A stretch of DNA of 64,000 bases. It comes from Legionella oakridgensis ATCC 33761 = DSM 21215. GTDB taxonomy: Bacteria; Pseudomonadota; Gammaproteobacteria; Legionellales; Legionellaceae. The stretch spans positions 248,001 to 312,000 of the forward strand of contig NZ_CP004006.1 in assembly GCF_000512355.1 (NCBI RefSeq). Reading direction: 5' to 3'. Under the pieces are notes generated by a model. That model was not told where the DNA came from, made no database searches, and saw only the letters and a list, made by a program, of their open reading frames with translations. Shown here one piece after another: positions 1 through 8,311 of the stretch. The position numbers and the translations under genes are program-made. Numbering within the stretch: the first letter of the stretch is position 1; the number at the start of each line of letters is the position of its first letter.

Positions 1-1352
1 TTGAATTAGCTTTCTTCCCAACGTATTGCGGTTCAGCCTTTAAAAATAAAGGGATGCAGCTGTTGTTGGATGCCGTGGTTGACTATTTACCTGCTCCTCA
101 TGAAGTGAATCCACAGCCTTTGACTAATGCTGAAGGTGAGCCAAATGGTGAATTCGCTATTGTTTCTCCTGATGAGCCATTCCGTGCTTTGGCATTCAAA
201 ATTATGGATGACCGTTTTGGTGCGTTAACGTTCGTACGTATCTATTCAGGAAGATTGAATAAAGGGGATACTATCCTTAACTCCTTTACTGGTAAAACGG
301 AACGTATCGGCCGTATGGTTGAAATGCAAGCAAATGAGCGTCATGAATTGCAAAGTGCTGAAGCAGGCGACATTATCGCTATCGTAGGTATGAAAAATGT
401 TCGAACCGGTCATACTCTTTGCGATCCTAATCATGAGTGCACACTGGAAGCGATGGTTTTCCCTGAGCCAGTTATTTCTATTGCTGTCACACCAAAAGAT
501 AAAGGCTCAACCGAAAAAATGAGTATCGCTATCGGGAAAATGGTTGCAGAAGATCCAACGTTTAGAGTAGAAACGGATGAAGATTCGGGTGAAACCATTC
601 TTCGTGGTATGGGTGAATTACATCTTGATATTAAAGTGGATATTCTGAAACGTACATACGATGTTGAGTTAATCGTAGGTCAGCCTCAAGTTGCTTACCG
701 CGAAACCATAACCAAATCGATTCAAGACAGCTATACTCACAAGAAACAATCAGGTGGTGCAGGTCAATACGGTAAAATTGACTACACTATTGAACCAGGT
801 GAGCCAAATACCGGATTCACTTTCATCACTTCTGTTGTGGGTGGGAATGTGCCTAAAGAATTCTTCCCTGCAATTGAAAAAGGTTTCCGCTCGATGATGG
901 ACACCGGCACTTTGGCTGGGTTCCCTGTATTGGATGTTGTCGTTAACCTCACCGATGGTGCTTACCATGCCGTTGACTCCTCAGCAATTGCATTTGAAAT
1001 CGCAGCAAAAGGTGCTTTTCGTCAATCGATGCCAAAAGCTGCTCCACAATTGCTTGAACCAATTATGAAGGTTGACGTTTATAGTACAGAAGATGATGTC
1101 GGTAATGTAATTGGTGACTTGAACCGTCGTCGTGGCATGATCTTGGGCCAAGAGCCCAGTGCAGCTGGTGTACGCATTAAGGCTGATGTTCCTCTTTCAG
1201 AAATGTTTGGTTATATCAGTACATTGCGCACCCTTACCTCTGGCCGTGGTCAATTTTCAATGGAATTCTCTCACTATGCTGCTTGTCCAACCAGCGTAGC
1301 TGAAGCAGTGATCGCCAAAGAAAAAGAAAAGAAAGCCGCTGCTGCCAAGTAA
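1..1352 (+). CDS. fusA: Elongation factor G, C-terminal ~450 residues (gene enters from left edge)
   Basis: The reading frame is open from base 3 at the left edge, so only the 3' part of the gene is present. The product is a translational GTPase that moves tRNA and mRNA through the ribosome. The visible part begins with 'CGSAFKNKG', the end of the G domain, followed by domain II, domain III ('GMGELHLDI'), domain IV ('GGAGQYGK', 'GAYHAVDSS') and domain V ('GDLNRRRG', '[10 protein letters not shown]'), ending in a Lys/Ala-rich tail. An intrinsic terminator follows directly and there is no tuf gene downstream, so this is not the usual str-operon copy. It resembles the second EF-G (FusA2) of some gammaproteobacteria. 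The family is certain; which paralogue it is remains inference. Confidence 0.93.
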   Translation, partial: ELAFFPTYCGSAFKNKGMQLLLDAVVDYLPAPHEVNPQPLTNAEGEPNGEFAIVSPDEPFRALAFKIMDDRFGALTFVRIYSGRLNKGDTILNSFTGKTERIGRMVEMQANERHELQSAEAGDIIAIVGMKNVRTGHTLCDPNHECTLEAMVFPEPVISIAVTPKDKGSTEKMSIAIGKMVAEDPTFRVETDEDSGETILRGMGELHLDIKVDILKRTYDVELIVGQPQVAYRETITKSIQDSYTHKKQSGGAGQYGKIDYTIEPGEPNTGFTFITSVVGGNVPKEFFPAIEKGFRSMMDTGTLAGFPVLDVVVNLTDGAYHAVDSSAIAFEIAAKGAFRQSMPKAAPQLLEPIMKVDVYSTEDDVGNVIGDLNRRRGMILGQEPSAAGVRIKADVPLSEMFGYISTLRTLTSGRGQFSMEFSHYAACPTSVAEAVIAKEKEKKAAAAK

Positions 1353-1371
1353 GATAGTGAGTAACTTTTTA

Positions 1372-1411
1372 AAAAGCTCTATCAGTTTGACCTGATGGGG
1401 CTTTTAAAAGT
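1372..1411 (+). terminator. Intrinsic terminator after EF-G gene
   Basis: Stem arms AAAAGCTCTATCAG (1372-1385) and CTGATGGGGCTTTT (1392-1405) pair fully if two G-U pairs are allowed, around a 6-base loop. It lies 20 bases after the EF-G stop codon. Confidence 0.75.
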
Positions 1412-1507
1412 TCCGTTTTTAACGGATTGTAACCTTTTCTTAACCTGTCAGATTGTCCAAAGTAATTGGTTAAAATTAACCAAAGAATGATGTTTGCTAT
1501 TTTCAAA

Positions 1508-2185
1508 TCAAATTGAAAATTTTTTTGTTGTGAGAGCACTATGCTCTTGTATCCAATCTTTATCAGCAGATGTTCTAAGTCGTTGAGCGGCACTTGGATC
1601 TTTTGACAATATGTATTCATTGGCTTGGATAAATTGTTTATATTCATCTCTTTCTTGTCGTTCTAAAAGCCCATTTCCTTCCAGTAAATCACTTTCCGAC
1701 ATAAATGGAACAAAATAATTAGCCTCATAATTGGTGTAAAGGGGCTTCAAAGTGTTTTCGCAAATCAGCGTGCAACAGGCAGAAATAGGATTAATTTTAG
1801 TGCGAGAACTTGCATTGTATCGCTGACAAAATTCATTAATATCTAAAGAATATGTTATGGGTAATTGAACCTCATGCATTTTTGGAAGAAGAATCCTGTA
1901 ATTTCTCAGTTTTCGTTGACCACCGAATAAATAAACATCAAATTCCGTTGCTTTGGTTTTATCAATAAATGCTTTTTTTAAAGTTAAAAGATTTTCTTGA
2001 GCATTAGCAAAATCAGATAAAATTTGTCCATCAAGATGCGCCAACAGTCGATTACTAGGATTCGTTCTGTCAATAAATGCTATGGCGATGCATTCTGTCA
2101 TGCCAATTGTTATCAAAACCGTATTTGGATCAGTCGTAACAAAAAACTCTCCTTGTGCCACATGACGATAATTTTTCATAAACAT
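1508..2185 (-). CDS. CheD/CNF-type cysteine deamidase-like protein
   Basis: A 225-residue protein whose N-terminal part follows the fold signature of chemoreceptor glutamine deamidase CheD: 'GEFFVTTDP' then 'TIGMTECIAIAF' then 'LLAHLDG', and later 'VYLFGG'. The would-be catalytic residues are Thr26, Cys32 and His50. Their spacing (6 and 18) is close to the Thr21/Cys27/His44 of Thermotoga CheD. The usual 'GSC' around the cysteine is replaced by 'TEC'. CheD and the related bacterial toxins convert Gln side chains to Glu. There are no chemotaxis genes nearby and the C-terminal ~100 residues are not part of CheD, so a different target is likely, possibly a host protein. The ATG at 2185 was chosen; a second ATG lies two codons later. 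The catalytic triad is visible; the activity and role are inference. Confidence 0.5.
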   Translation of the reverse strand: MFMKNYRHVAQGEFFVTTDPNTVLITIGMTECIAIAFIDRTNPSNRLLAHLDGQILSDFANAQENLLTLKKAFIDKTKATEFDVYLFGGQRKLRNYRILLPKMHEVQLPITYSLDINEFCQRYNASSRTKINPISACCTLICENTLKPLYTNYEANYFVPFMSESDLLEGNGLLERQERDEYKQFIQANEYILSKDPSAAQRLRTSADKDWIQEHSALTTKKFSI

Positions 2186-2431
2186 TTTTACTTAAGGATG
2201 TTATTAAAGTAAATAGCATAAAAAGAGTGAGTTGGCTAAAAGTCTGGACGTGTTATTACGTCATATGCCAAGTAATATGTGGCAGAATTGACAGCCATGG
2301 TACCTCGTCTCTAAACTTCTCCCAATGCTAGATTTTAGAATTAAATTTCCACCAGAATTGCTGTCAGAATCTGCATTGCTTGATGCGGGATATTCTTTGT
2401 CTTATGAATGGATTAACCGTGGGTTTGGTGA

Positions 2432-3301
2432 TCAACATACAACAAAGGACGGTGAGCTGGGTAATGTGTCACATGGTTTTTCGATGAATCTTTCAACGAG
2501 CATATGTTGTAAGTTAAGAAGCCATGCTTCATGCTCAGGCATATGAATATTGAGAATGCTTACTATATTTGCAATAACGGCATTAAATTGTGAAATTGCC
2601 TTTTCTTGGGCTTCAACATCTTCTTTTTTACTGTAAGCCAATTCGCAAAGTTGCAGCAATGAAGGAACAAGATCTTTTATGAAAGTTATCGGGTCTTGCA
2701 GCATTTTCTTTTTGAGATGTTGCTGGTCTTTCGTTAATTCATTGTGCTCTTCAAGATAAAGAACAATATCTGCAATGAAAAGAAAATGAGATAAGGTGTT
2801 TTGAGAAGATTTAGCCACGTCTCGCTCAAGTTGAGTAACCTGCGCTGAAACAGACTTTTCTTGTTCAATAGCTTTGCTTAAATCAAAAAAACTTTGACTT
2901 AAGAGTCGTCTTTGTTTTACTTTCGCATCTTGCAATGCATCTTTGAGCTGTTTTTCGTAATAATGACTTTTATGCCGAAGTTGAGTCATCTTGAGATTAC
3001 TGAATGCATCCAAAAAACGTTCTTCTTGATGCAACTCTTGCTCATAAAAATGATGGAATACCACATAAACACAAACGGCTATACAGCTTGATAGAGGCAT
3101 GGTGCGCATCGTTTTTTCAATTCGCGGTAAAACATGCTTCATCCCCTGAGTTTCAGATAGTATGAGGGACTTAAAATGATTAGCAGCATCCAGAATGTCT
3201 TGATTGAGGCAAATAGAGTTTTTTATGTTAAGTGGCACGATTAAATGGCAAAGGCAGTTAAACAAAGTGGCAATTTTATAGCCAATGAGGGCGTTGTGCA
3301 A
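2432..3301 (-). CDS. Hypothetical coiled-coil protein, doubtful start
   Basis: A 289-residue frame with no family I recognise. A hydrophobic segment lies near residues 70-83 ('SSCIAVCVYVVFHHFY'), followed by a long charged helical region (about 90-170) rich in Lys, Glu and Gln that looks like a coiled coil, then a helical C-terminal part. The only start available is TTG at 3301. The frame stays open upstream to a TAG at 3344-3346 without an ATG, so the gene may have lost its true 5' end. It lies between a CheD-like gene and a decayed sensor-kinase fragment, in a zone with several broken genes. It could equally begin at an internal Met. Confidence 0.5.
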   Translation of the reverse strand: MHNALIGYKIATLFNCLCHLIVPLNIKNSICLNQDILDAANHFKSLILSETQGMKHVLPRIEKTMRTMPLSSCIAVCVYVVFHHFYEQELHQEERFLDAFSNLKMTQLRHKSHYYEKQLKDALQDAKVKQRRLLSQSFFDLSKAIEQEKSVSAQVTQLERDVAKSSQNTLSHFLFIADIVLYLEEHNELTKDQQHLKKKMLQDPITFIKDLVPSLLQLCELAYSKKEDVEAQEKAISQFNAVIANIVSILNIHMPEHEAWLLNLQHMLVERFIEKPCDTLPSSPSFVVC

Positions 3302-3399
3302 CTCCCTCTTAACGGCAGCAAAACGATTGAGTTTATTAAAATGCTATGGAAGATCATTAAAGGACGGTCGTCATTATGGCAATAAGAATGGACATGACA

Positions 3400-3677
3400 T
3401 CATTGGCATTCAGGCCATTGCTGAAGGTATTGTTTGGTATCCTGTAAGACTTTGATGAGTTGTTGGTAGAGAGGTTCGAGCAAAGTGCTGTGGCCTGCTT
3501 TCTGATAACGTTCCAGGTATTGGCAAGCGTACTTCATTTTAATAGTTCCAAGGTAGACGGTGCCACCTTTCATTTTGTGAGCTAATTGTTCCACCCATGA
3601 TGTGTAACATTTGCCGCAATAAGTCTTTATTACCAGTGTTGTGCAGGGCGATGTCAACGTCGAGAAGCGTATTTATC
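3400..3677 (-). pseudogene. Remnant of hybrid sensor kinase: C-terminal Hpt domain
   Basis: This fragment encodes the end of a histidine phosphotransfer domain: 'VEQLAHKMKGGTVYLGTIKM' carries the phospho-accepting His in the usual H-x-x-K-G-G setting and is followed by the closing helices. Upstream, in another frame, is the domain's first helix ('LLDVDIALHNTGNKDLLRQM'). Roughly 20-25 residues are missing between the two parts and the frame changes, so the domain is broken internally. The rest of the kinase is absent, and the 5' edge abuts the small repeat element at 3678. In Legionella such domains close LetS-like hybrid kinases. It is non-functional as it stands. Confidence 0.65.
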
Positions 3678-3813
3678 CAGGGCAAACGCATCTAAATTTT
3701 GAATATGTATTTGTTAAAAAACTTGTCTTTTCGAGCCTTTATATGGGATTTAGAACACGTACCGCAAAGACGATATTTAGGATTATTTTTAGTCATAAGA
3801 TGCGTTTGCCCTG
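3678..3813 (+). mobile_element. 136-bp MITE-like element, copy 1 (core inverted relative to copy 2)
   Basis: Ends are CAGGGCAAACGCATCT and its exact reverse complement (16 bp). The left arm up to 'CTTGTCTTT' and the right arm from 'CAAAGACGA' match the element at 49360-49522. The roughly 34-bp centre, starting 'CGAGCCTTTATATGGGATTT', matches that copy only as its reverse complement. A short hairpin block of 27 bp present in the other copy is missing here. Flanking 9-mers (GTATTTATC and TTTAGCAAC) do not match, so there is no target duplication. No coding capacity. Transposition would need a transposase supplied in trans; the family is not identified. Confidence 0.75.
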
Positions 3814-4208
3814 TTTAGCAACAGAAGCTTTGGGGTGGGTTTGTTATGGAGTTACACGCCAGCATTCGATGATAAGTTATAAAATTAATTATTATTTTTT
3901 ATAATAAAACTTATCTTGCCAGTACGTTCTAAGCGTGCTTCTTTTATCTGATTCAAATGCATCATATGCAATTTATCTCGGACCATTTCTAGTAAATCGT
4001 CTTTAGAAACCTGATTTTTTTCCAATGCTTCCCAAATAATTTCTCCATCTTTAACCAGAATGGTGGGTCTCCCTTTTACTAATTTACCAAACTTATGAGT
4101 AACTCCCCACGTCATCCCGAGTGCAGCGAGGGATCTCCAGCAACTGGCAGGTATTAAATTAATGTAAAAAACACTTGAAAAATTATGCGGTTATGATCAA
4201 ATAGCTGC

Positions 4209-5496
4209 ATGAATAGCAGCAACATGCTCAAAGCCCCCCGTCAAGTGACGGGTTAGGCAAGCTACGCCGTACGACATCACTACGTGAAAATGGGAAACGT
4301 AACAGTGGTGGCCAAAAAGGCCACAAGGGCGAAACGTTAAAACAGATTAAATCACCAGATATTGTCAAAAACCATGTATTGCTAACATGCCCGGATTGTT
4401 ATGGTTCATTAGTTTCAACGCCGGTGATTGGAATTGTGAAGCGCCAGGTTTTTGATATTCCACTACCCAAAATTGAAGTCACGGAACATCAGGCTGAAGT
4501 AAAATATTGCGAGTGCTGTAATAAAACGATAACAGCAGCATTTCCTGCAGGTGTTCTTGCCCCTGTCCAATACGGTGAAGTTATTCGTAGTTGGAGCGTG
4601 TATTATCAATATCAGCATTTTTTATTCCAGAAGACAGGCTGCAACAGTTGTTTTATGACCTGTACGGAATTCAACTGGCTACTGCAACACGGACTGGATA
4701 TAACCGGATTGCCTTTGATACATTGGCATCATTTGAAGAATCGGTATTGTCTGCAGTCAAAACTGCTGCCGTAAAAAACCTGGATGAAACAGGGTTTCGT
4801 GTGGCCGGAAAAACACAATGGTTGCATGTGGCATCGATTAAAACGGCAACTTATTATCACATATCTCCAAAATGAAAATCATTACTGGATGGCCTTTCAG
4901 GTACCGTCATTCATGATCACTGGAAAAGTTATTACAATTTGGGAGGTGTGGAGCATGCCCTATGCAACCAGCATCACTTGCGTGAATTAAAAGCAATAAC
5001 CGAGCATGACAAAGAACCATGGGCACAGGCTATGACCCGACTATTACGTGTTGCTCTTCGCTGTCGTCATTTTAATGAACATCATGCAATACCTGTTGCT
5101 CGCATCAAGCGGTTGACCAACATCTACAAGAAGATTATTCGAGATGGGCTGGCGTATCATGAAACGCTGCCGCCATTGCTATGCAAAGGCAAACAGGGTC
5201 GACAACCTCGACGGACAGGTCACAACCTCTTGTGGCGTTTATTTCATTACAAACAAGACGTTTTACGGTTTCTTCATGATCTGGCAGTTCCATTTACCAA
5301 TAATGATGCTGAGCGTGATTTACGAATGATGAAATGCAAACAAAAAATATCCGGTGGTTTTCGGACCGCTCAAGGCGCTGAACAATTTGCTCGTATCCGA
5401 GGATTTATCAGTACGATCCGTAAACAAGGATTAAGCATTATCAGTTCCATCCAATCTATATTTTCTGGTACTATCCCTGTGTTATCAGGAATCTGA
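4209..5496 (+). pseudogene. IS66-family transposase (TnpC type), multiply broken
   Basis: Homologous along its length to the copy at 23540-24932. Lesions seen by comparison: a deletion of about 107 bp that removes most of the N-terminal leucine-zipper region; an extra C in a run near 4245; two extra T in a run near 4620; a CGA-to-TGA stop near 4873; and an extra G (or restored base, since the other copy has lost one) near 5208. Recognisable parts are the zinc-finger-like 'CPDCYG...CECCN' region, 'NLDETGFRVAGKTQWLHVAS', and the DDE-domain end 'FTNNDAERDLRMMK', 'KISGGFRTAQGAEQFARIRG'. It cannot make an intact transposase. Confidence 0.88.
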
Positions 5497-5532
5497 GATA
5501 ACAATACAGTCCAACAGAGCAAGGAATAGTAT

Positions 5533-5823
5533 ATGCATACGGAGTCTTGCGTTTACCTTCTGACCAATAAACACAATAATGTTTTGTATACCGGTGTTAC
5601 CCATGATTTGATACGCCGTGTTTATGAACACAAAAATAAACTGGTGGCTGGATTTACCCAAAAATACAATGTGGATCGACTGGTTTATTTTGAAGTTTGT
5701 TCAGGCATCGTCATGGCTATTGAGCGAGAAAAACAAATCAAAGGGTGGTCTCGAAAAAAGAAGCATGATTTGATTAATGCATTGAATCCTGAATGGAACG
5801 ATTTGTATCCATCGCTACTTTAA
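5533..5823 (+). CDS. GIY-YIG endonuclease carried by IS66-like element (copy 1)
   Basis: A complete 96-residue protein of the small single-domain GIY-YIG nuclease type (UPF0213/YhbQ-like). The signature strands read 'VYLLTNKHNN' and 'LYTGVT', followed by the conserved Arg and His ('DLIRRVYEHKNK'), the metal-binding Glu region ('EREKQIKGW') and the basic 'SRKKKHDLI'. Such enzymes cut DNA with one metal ion. The gene starts 36 bases after the transposase stop and ends just before the right terminal repeat, so it is part of the element. Unlike the transposase it has no lesion in either copy; the copies differ at only two residues (His2/Arg2 and His/Asn in 'THDL/TNDL'). Whether it aids transposition or acts as a separate selfish nuclease is unknown. 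Confidence 0.85.
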   Translation: MHTESCVYLLTNKHNNVLYTGVTHDLIRRVYEHKNKLVAGFTQKYNVDRLVYFEVCSGIVMAIEREKQIKGWSRKKKHDLINALNPEWNDLYPSLL

Positions 5824-6266
5824 AAATTGTGCCACTGCAGGCAGATCCCTCGCTGCACTCGGGATGACGTGGGGAGTTACACTTATGATAATTAAATGAA
5901 AATCTAGCAAATAACCAATGTAAAAAAATAAGTAACGTACTTCCTGAAATGGCTTGCATTAATGTTGAGGGGCCGTTGATTGTTCTGCTTAATACCGCAC
6001 CGATAATAATGATTAGAACAAAATCAATGGTTGTTTCAAAATTAAATCGTTTATTACCAACGCGGATTAAAAAAACAGCATAGATATAAATAATGACGGT
6101 TCTTAGAAGGACATACATAATATCCATACTTGAATTAATTTTATCCAGATAATAAAGCCACATGGTTCTGTCCTTAAAATAATAGTGGTTTGATTGGCCT
6201 GTTAAGGTTAGTAAAGCAATATGAAGATTGCAAAAGCTTAATGACTAGCTATATCATTTTTATATT

Positions 6267-8075
6267 TCAATTAAATTCTGACCTTCTTTCAACACTTTCA
6301 AATTCAATAATGTCTTCTTCTATTGCCTCCTGGGTTTCATCGTGCCTCGGTAAACTTGAAGGTCTAAATAATCCATGGCTGCGTAAATGAGTCATTGCTG
6401 TTTTTTGAGATTGAATGTCTGAGGCTGGCGTTTTAGGAGATGGAGCGACGTTTGGCAATGCCAATTGATGATGTTGGATTCTTGTTTGTATGCTTCTGGG
6501 ATAAGGCGCGGCCGGACCACTAACAAATAATACTCTAAGAAATGATAATGTGCCGAAGCTGGCATTAAGCCAGGAATATGCTGGATAACTACCGACAGTT
6601 ATCCAGTCATTGCGGCGCTCTTTGGGTAATTTTAAGTAATTAAAACCAGCCACTAACAAGCCTTGCAGGAGAGAGGAACCAACCTGCATTCCCCAATACA
6701 CCGGACTTGTGGAAAAGGCAATTAATAGTGGCAAGCGAAGAACATGCATGAATTGTGCATGAACGTTATAAAGTTGATGGTTTTTAATGGCTAATAAGGA
6801 TAGGCATGGTCTTTGCCATACCGTCAATAGTGGTTTAAGCGACAGGTTCCAGAAGTATAGAAATTGCGCTTCGTTCCAGGAACGGACTCGCTGTTCATAT
6901 AAATTGGGTGAAGGTCCAAGGATGGTATGAGGAGCTTGCGTTTCAAAGCAACAATTAAGATCAAGTCGTAATTTGGCAGGACCTTGAGCGGTACGCATGC
7001 GTTGGAGAATGAGACCCATCATGACATCGTCGCCTTTAAAAACCGCATTATGATGCAATAACACTTCAATTAATGTTTTAATTCGCCATAGTGAAGCGGC
7101 TCCATGTGGACGAATCACACTATGAGTGCGATCAAGGAATGCCATGTCCAAGTCAGAGAGTTGATATTCTAAATCTTGTAGTCGGGTTAAGAGCGAATGG
7201 GGTTTAAAATCAGAAATTGCGCGTAAAGGATAAACAATTCCTTGCACGGCTTCATCACTAAAGAAATCATAACGAACCTTATATTGTCTTGGAATGCGAA
7301 CATCGTCATCAATGAGTAGGGCATATTGTATGTTATCTGGATGATGGTGATGGATGTATTGTATGGCAGTCAACAGTGCAATCGTTTTGTTTCCTGTATT
7401 GCCATAATACACGTAGCGAACTTCTGAATTTATTGTTCGTATCAATTCGTGAGTGCCGTCTGGTGCAATTTCTTCTAAGCCATTATCCACAACATAAATG
7501 CGTTTTGGAGGAACGTGAGGTAGGCACGAGAGAACTGTTTCACGAATGACTTCAATGCTTTTGTGGCATGGGATTAAAACGACGAGCGCTTGATTGCGCT
7601 CGTAGGCTTCTCTTTGGAGAACCAATTCTTGGGTTAATTCTGCGCTATCCTGTTTGGAATGGCCTTCTTCTGCTCTCTCAAGAGGATCTCTATCTGGCTC
7701 AGGTTCCGGGTATTTCACCAAGGCAAGTGCGAATGCGAGCATCAAGGGCTCATACAACAACAACAGCAACATTAGCGGCAGAGAGGAATACGATAGGGCA
7801 TGATGAATCGATGAAGTAATGCCTGTTTGCCACTCTAAAACAGCGTAAGAAGCAATCAATCCGGTTAATGCAAGCCACCAAATAACACGCTTGCGATTGA
7901 AGGGAATACAAAGAGGTCTTGGATCAATTAAACTCAATAAAAATTCGGCATTCATGCCAGGTGGTTCTGAAGGTTGCCCTTGTGGGATGCTCATGAGACT
8001 CAGTGGGGCAGAGTGTGTGGACTCTCTTACTGGAATACTTAATTTTTCTTCCAGATTCTCCTGACTTTTCTGCAA
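6267..8075 (-). CDS. Membrane glycosyltransferase, family GT2
   Basis: A 602-residue integral membrane protein. After a ~60-residue cytoplasmic leader come two membrane helices (about 64-80 and 98-120), then a GT-A catalytic domain with 'VVLIPCHKS', the nucleotide/metal-binding 'LLIDDDVRIP', the acceptor-site 'HGAASLWR' and 'GDDVMMG', and 'QRVRSWNEAQ', which corresponds to the Q-x-x-R-W motif of processive synthases. Further hydrophobic segments follow (about 420-520). This pattern matches cellulose- and hyaluronan-synthase-like enzymes that link sugars from nucleotide-sugar donors. The last ~70 residues are polar and end in an acidic stretch ('EAIEEDIIEFE'). The gene stands alone with no polysaccharide cluster nearby, so the product is unknown. 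Confidence 0.8.
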   Translation of the reverse strand: MQKSQENLEEKLSIPVRESTHSAPLSLMSIPQGQPSEPPGMNAEFLLSLIDPRPLCIPFNRKRVIWWLALTGLIASYAVLEWQTGITSSIHHALSYSSLPLMLLLLLYEPLMLAFALALVKYPEPEPDRDPLERAEEGHSKQDSAELTQELVLQREAYERNQALVVLIPCHKSIEVIRETVLSCLPHVPPKRIYVVDNGLEEIAPDGTHELIRTINSEVRYVYYGNTGNKTIALLTAIQYIHHHHPDNIQYALLIDDDVRIPRQYKVRYDFFSDEAVQGIVYPLRAISDFKPHSLLTRLQDLEYQLSDLDMAFLDRTHSVIRPHGAASLWRIKTLIEVLLHHNAVFKGDDVMMGLILQRMRTAQGPAKLRLDLNCCFETQAPHTILGPSPNLYEQRVRSWNEAQFLYFWNLSLKPLLTVWQRPCLSLLAIKNHQLYNVHAQFMHVLRLPLLIAFSTSPVYWGMQVGSSLLQGLLVAGFNYLKLPKERRNDWITVGSYPAYSWLNASFGTLSFLRVLFVSGPAAPYPRSIQTRIQHHQLALPNVAPSPKTPASDIQSQKTAMTHLRSHGLFRPSSLPRHDETQEAIEEDIIEFESVERRSEFN

Positions 8076-8311
8076 TATTTTATCTCCATGATGGTTGTAT
8101 TTCCATATAATTGCTTCATAAATCTAGAGTATTTTTTATTTTCAATTGAATGATAAAGATATCTTATTATTTCCTAACGTAATTCATCTTTTACTTTGAG
8201 TCAATGCGATAAGCAGGGCAAACAATAGGTGATTTTGCTCTAGTGGTATGAGCTATATATGGGATGATTTATCTTGTATGATTTCAAAATGACTTAACAC
8301 GGATGTGATTC

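Larger units (their letters stand above)
4099..5880 (+). mobile_element. IS66-like insertion sequence, copy 1 (1782 bp), with GIY-YIG passenger
   Basis: Bounded by 38-bp perfect terminal inverted repeats (4099-4136 and 5843-5880) beginning GTAACTCCCCACGTCATCCC. It is flanked by direct repeats ACTTATGA (4091-4098 and 5881-5888); 8 bp is the duplication size of the IS66 family. Inside are a decayed IS66 TnpC-type transposase and an intact GIY-YIG endonuclease gene; there are no tnpA/tnpB genes. It is 105 bp shorter than copy 2 (23430-25316), mainly because a segment encoding the transposase's N-terminal zipper is deleted after base ~4211. Outside the lesions the two copies are nearly identical. 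Confidence 0.92.
3885..6163 (-). pseudogene. DUF421 (YetF-type) membrane protein gene split by IS66-like element
   Basis: Two pieces form one gene. The 5' part (6163 down to 5881) encodes three membrane helices ('LYYLDKINSSMDIMYVLLRT', 'FVLIIIIGAVLSRTI', 'GSTLLIFLHWLFA') ending 'FNYHK'. The 3' part (4098 down to 3885) encodes the soluble YetF-like domain ('FGKLVKGRPTILVKDGEIIW', 'DDLLEMVRDKL', 'EARLERTGKISFII'). Removing 4099-5880 and one 8-bp ACTTATGA duplicate restores a continuous frame reading 'FNYHKFGKLVKG', about 165 residues. The uninterrupted protein would be an inner-membrane protein of unknown function. The first piece alone reads into the element and gains a foreign tail. Confidence 0.85.

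Noticed and set aside
2325-2546. 73-residue + strand frame
   Set aside because: Its 3' half lies antisense to the coiled-coil gene. The first ~35 residues look protein-like (maybe a gene fragment in the 2186-2431 gap), but I cannot name them and see no ribosome site.
4379-5496. Several separate open frames in the IS copy 1 as independent genes
   Set aside because: Alignment with copy 2 shows they are pieces of one broken transposase gene.
5533-5823. GIY-YIG gene as a toxin-antitoxin or defence gene
   Set aside because: It lies inside the IS ends in both copies and has no partner gene; passenger nuclease is the simpler reading.
5774-5880. Tail of the first DUF421 piece reading into the IS end
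   Set aside because: These residues are the antisense translation of the IS right end, not part of the native protein.
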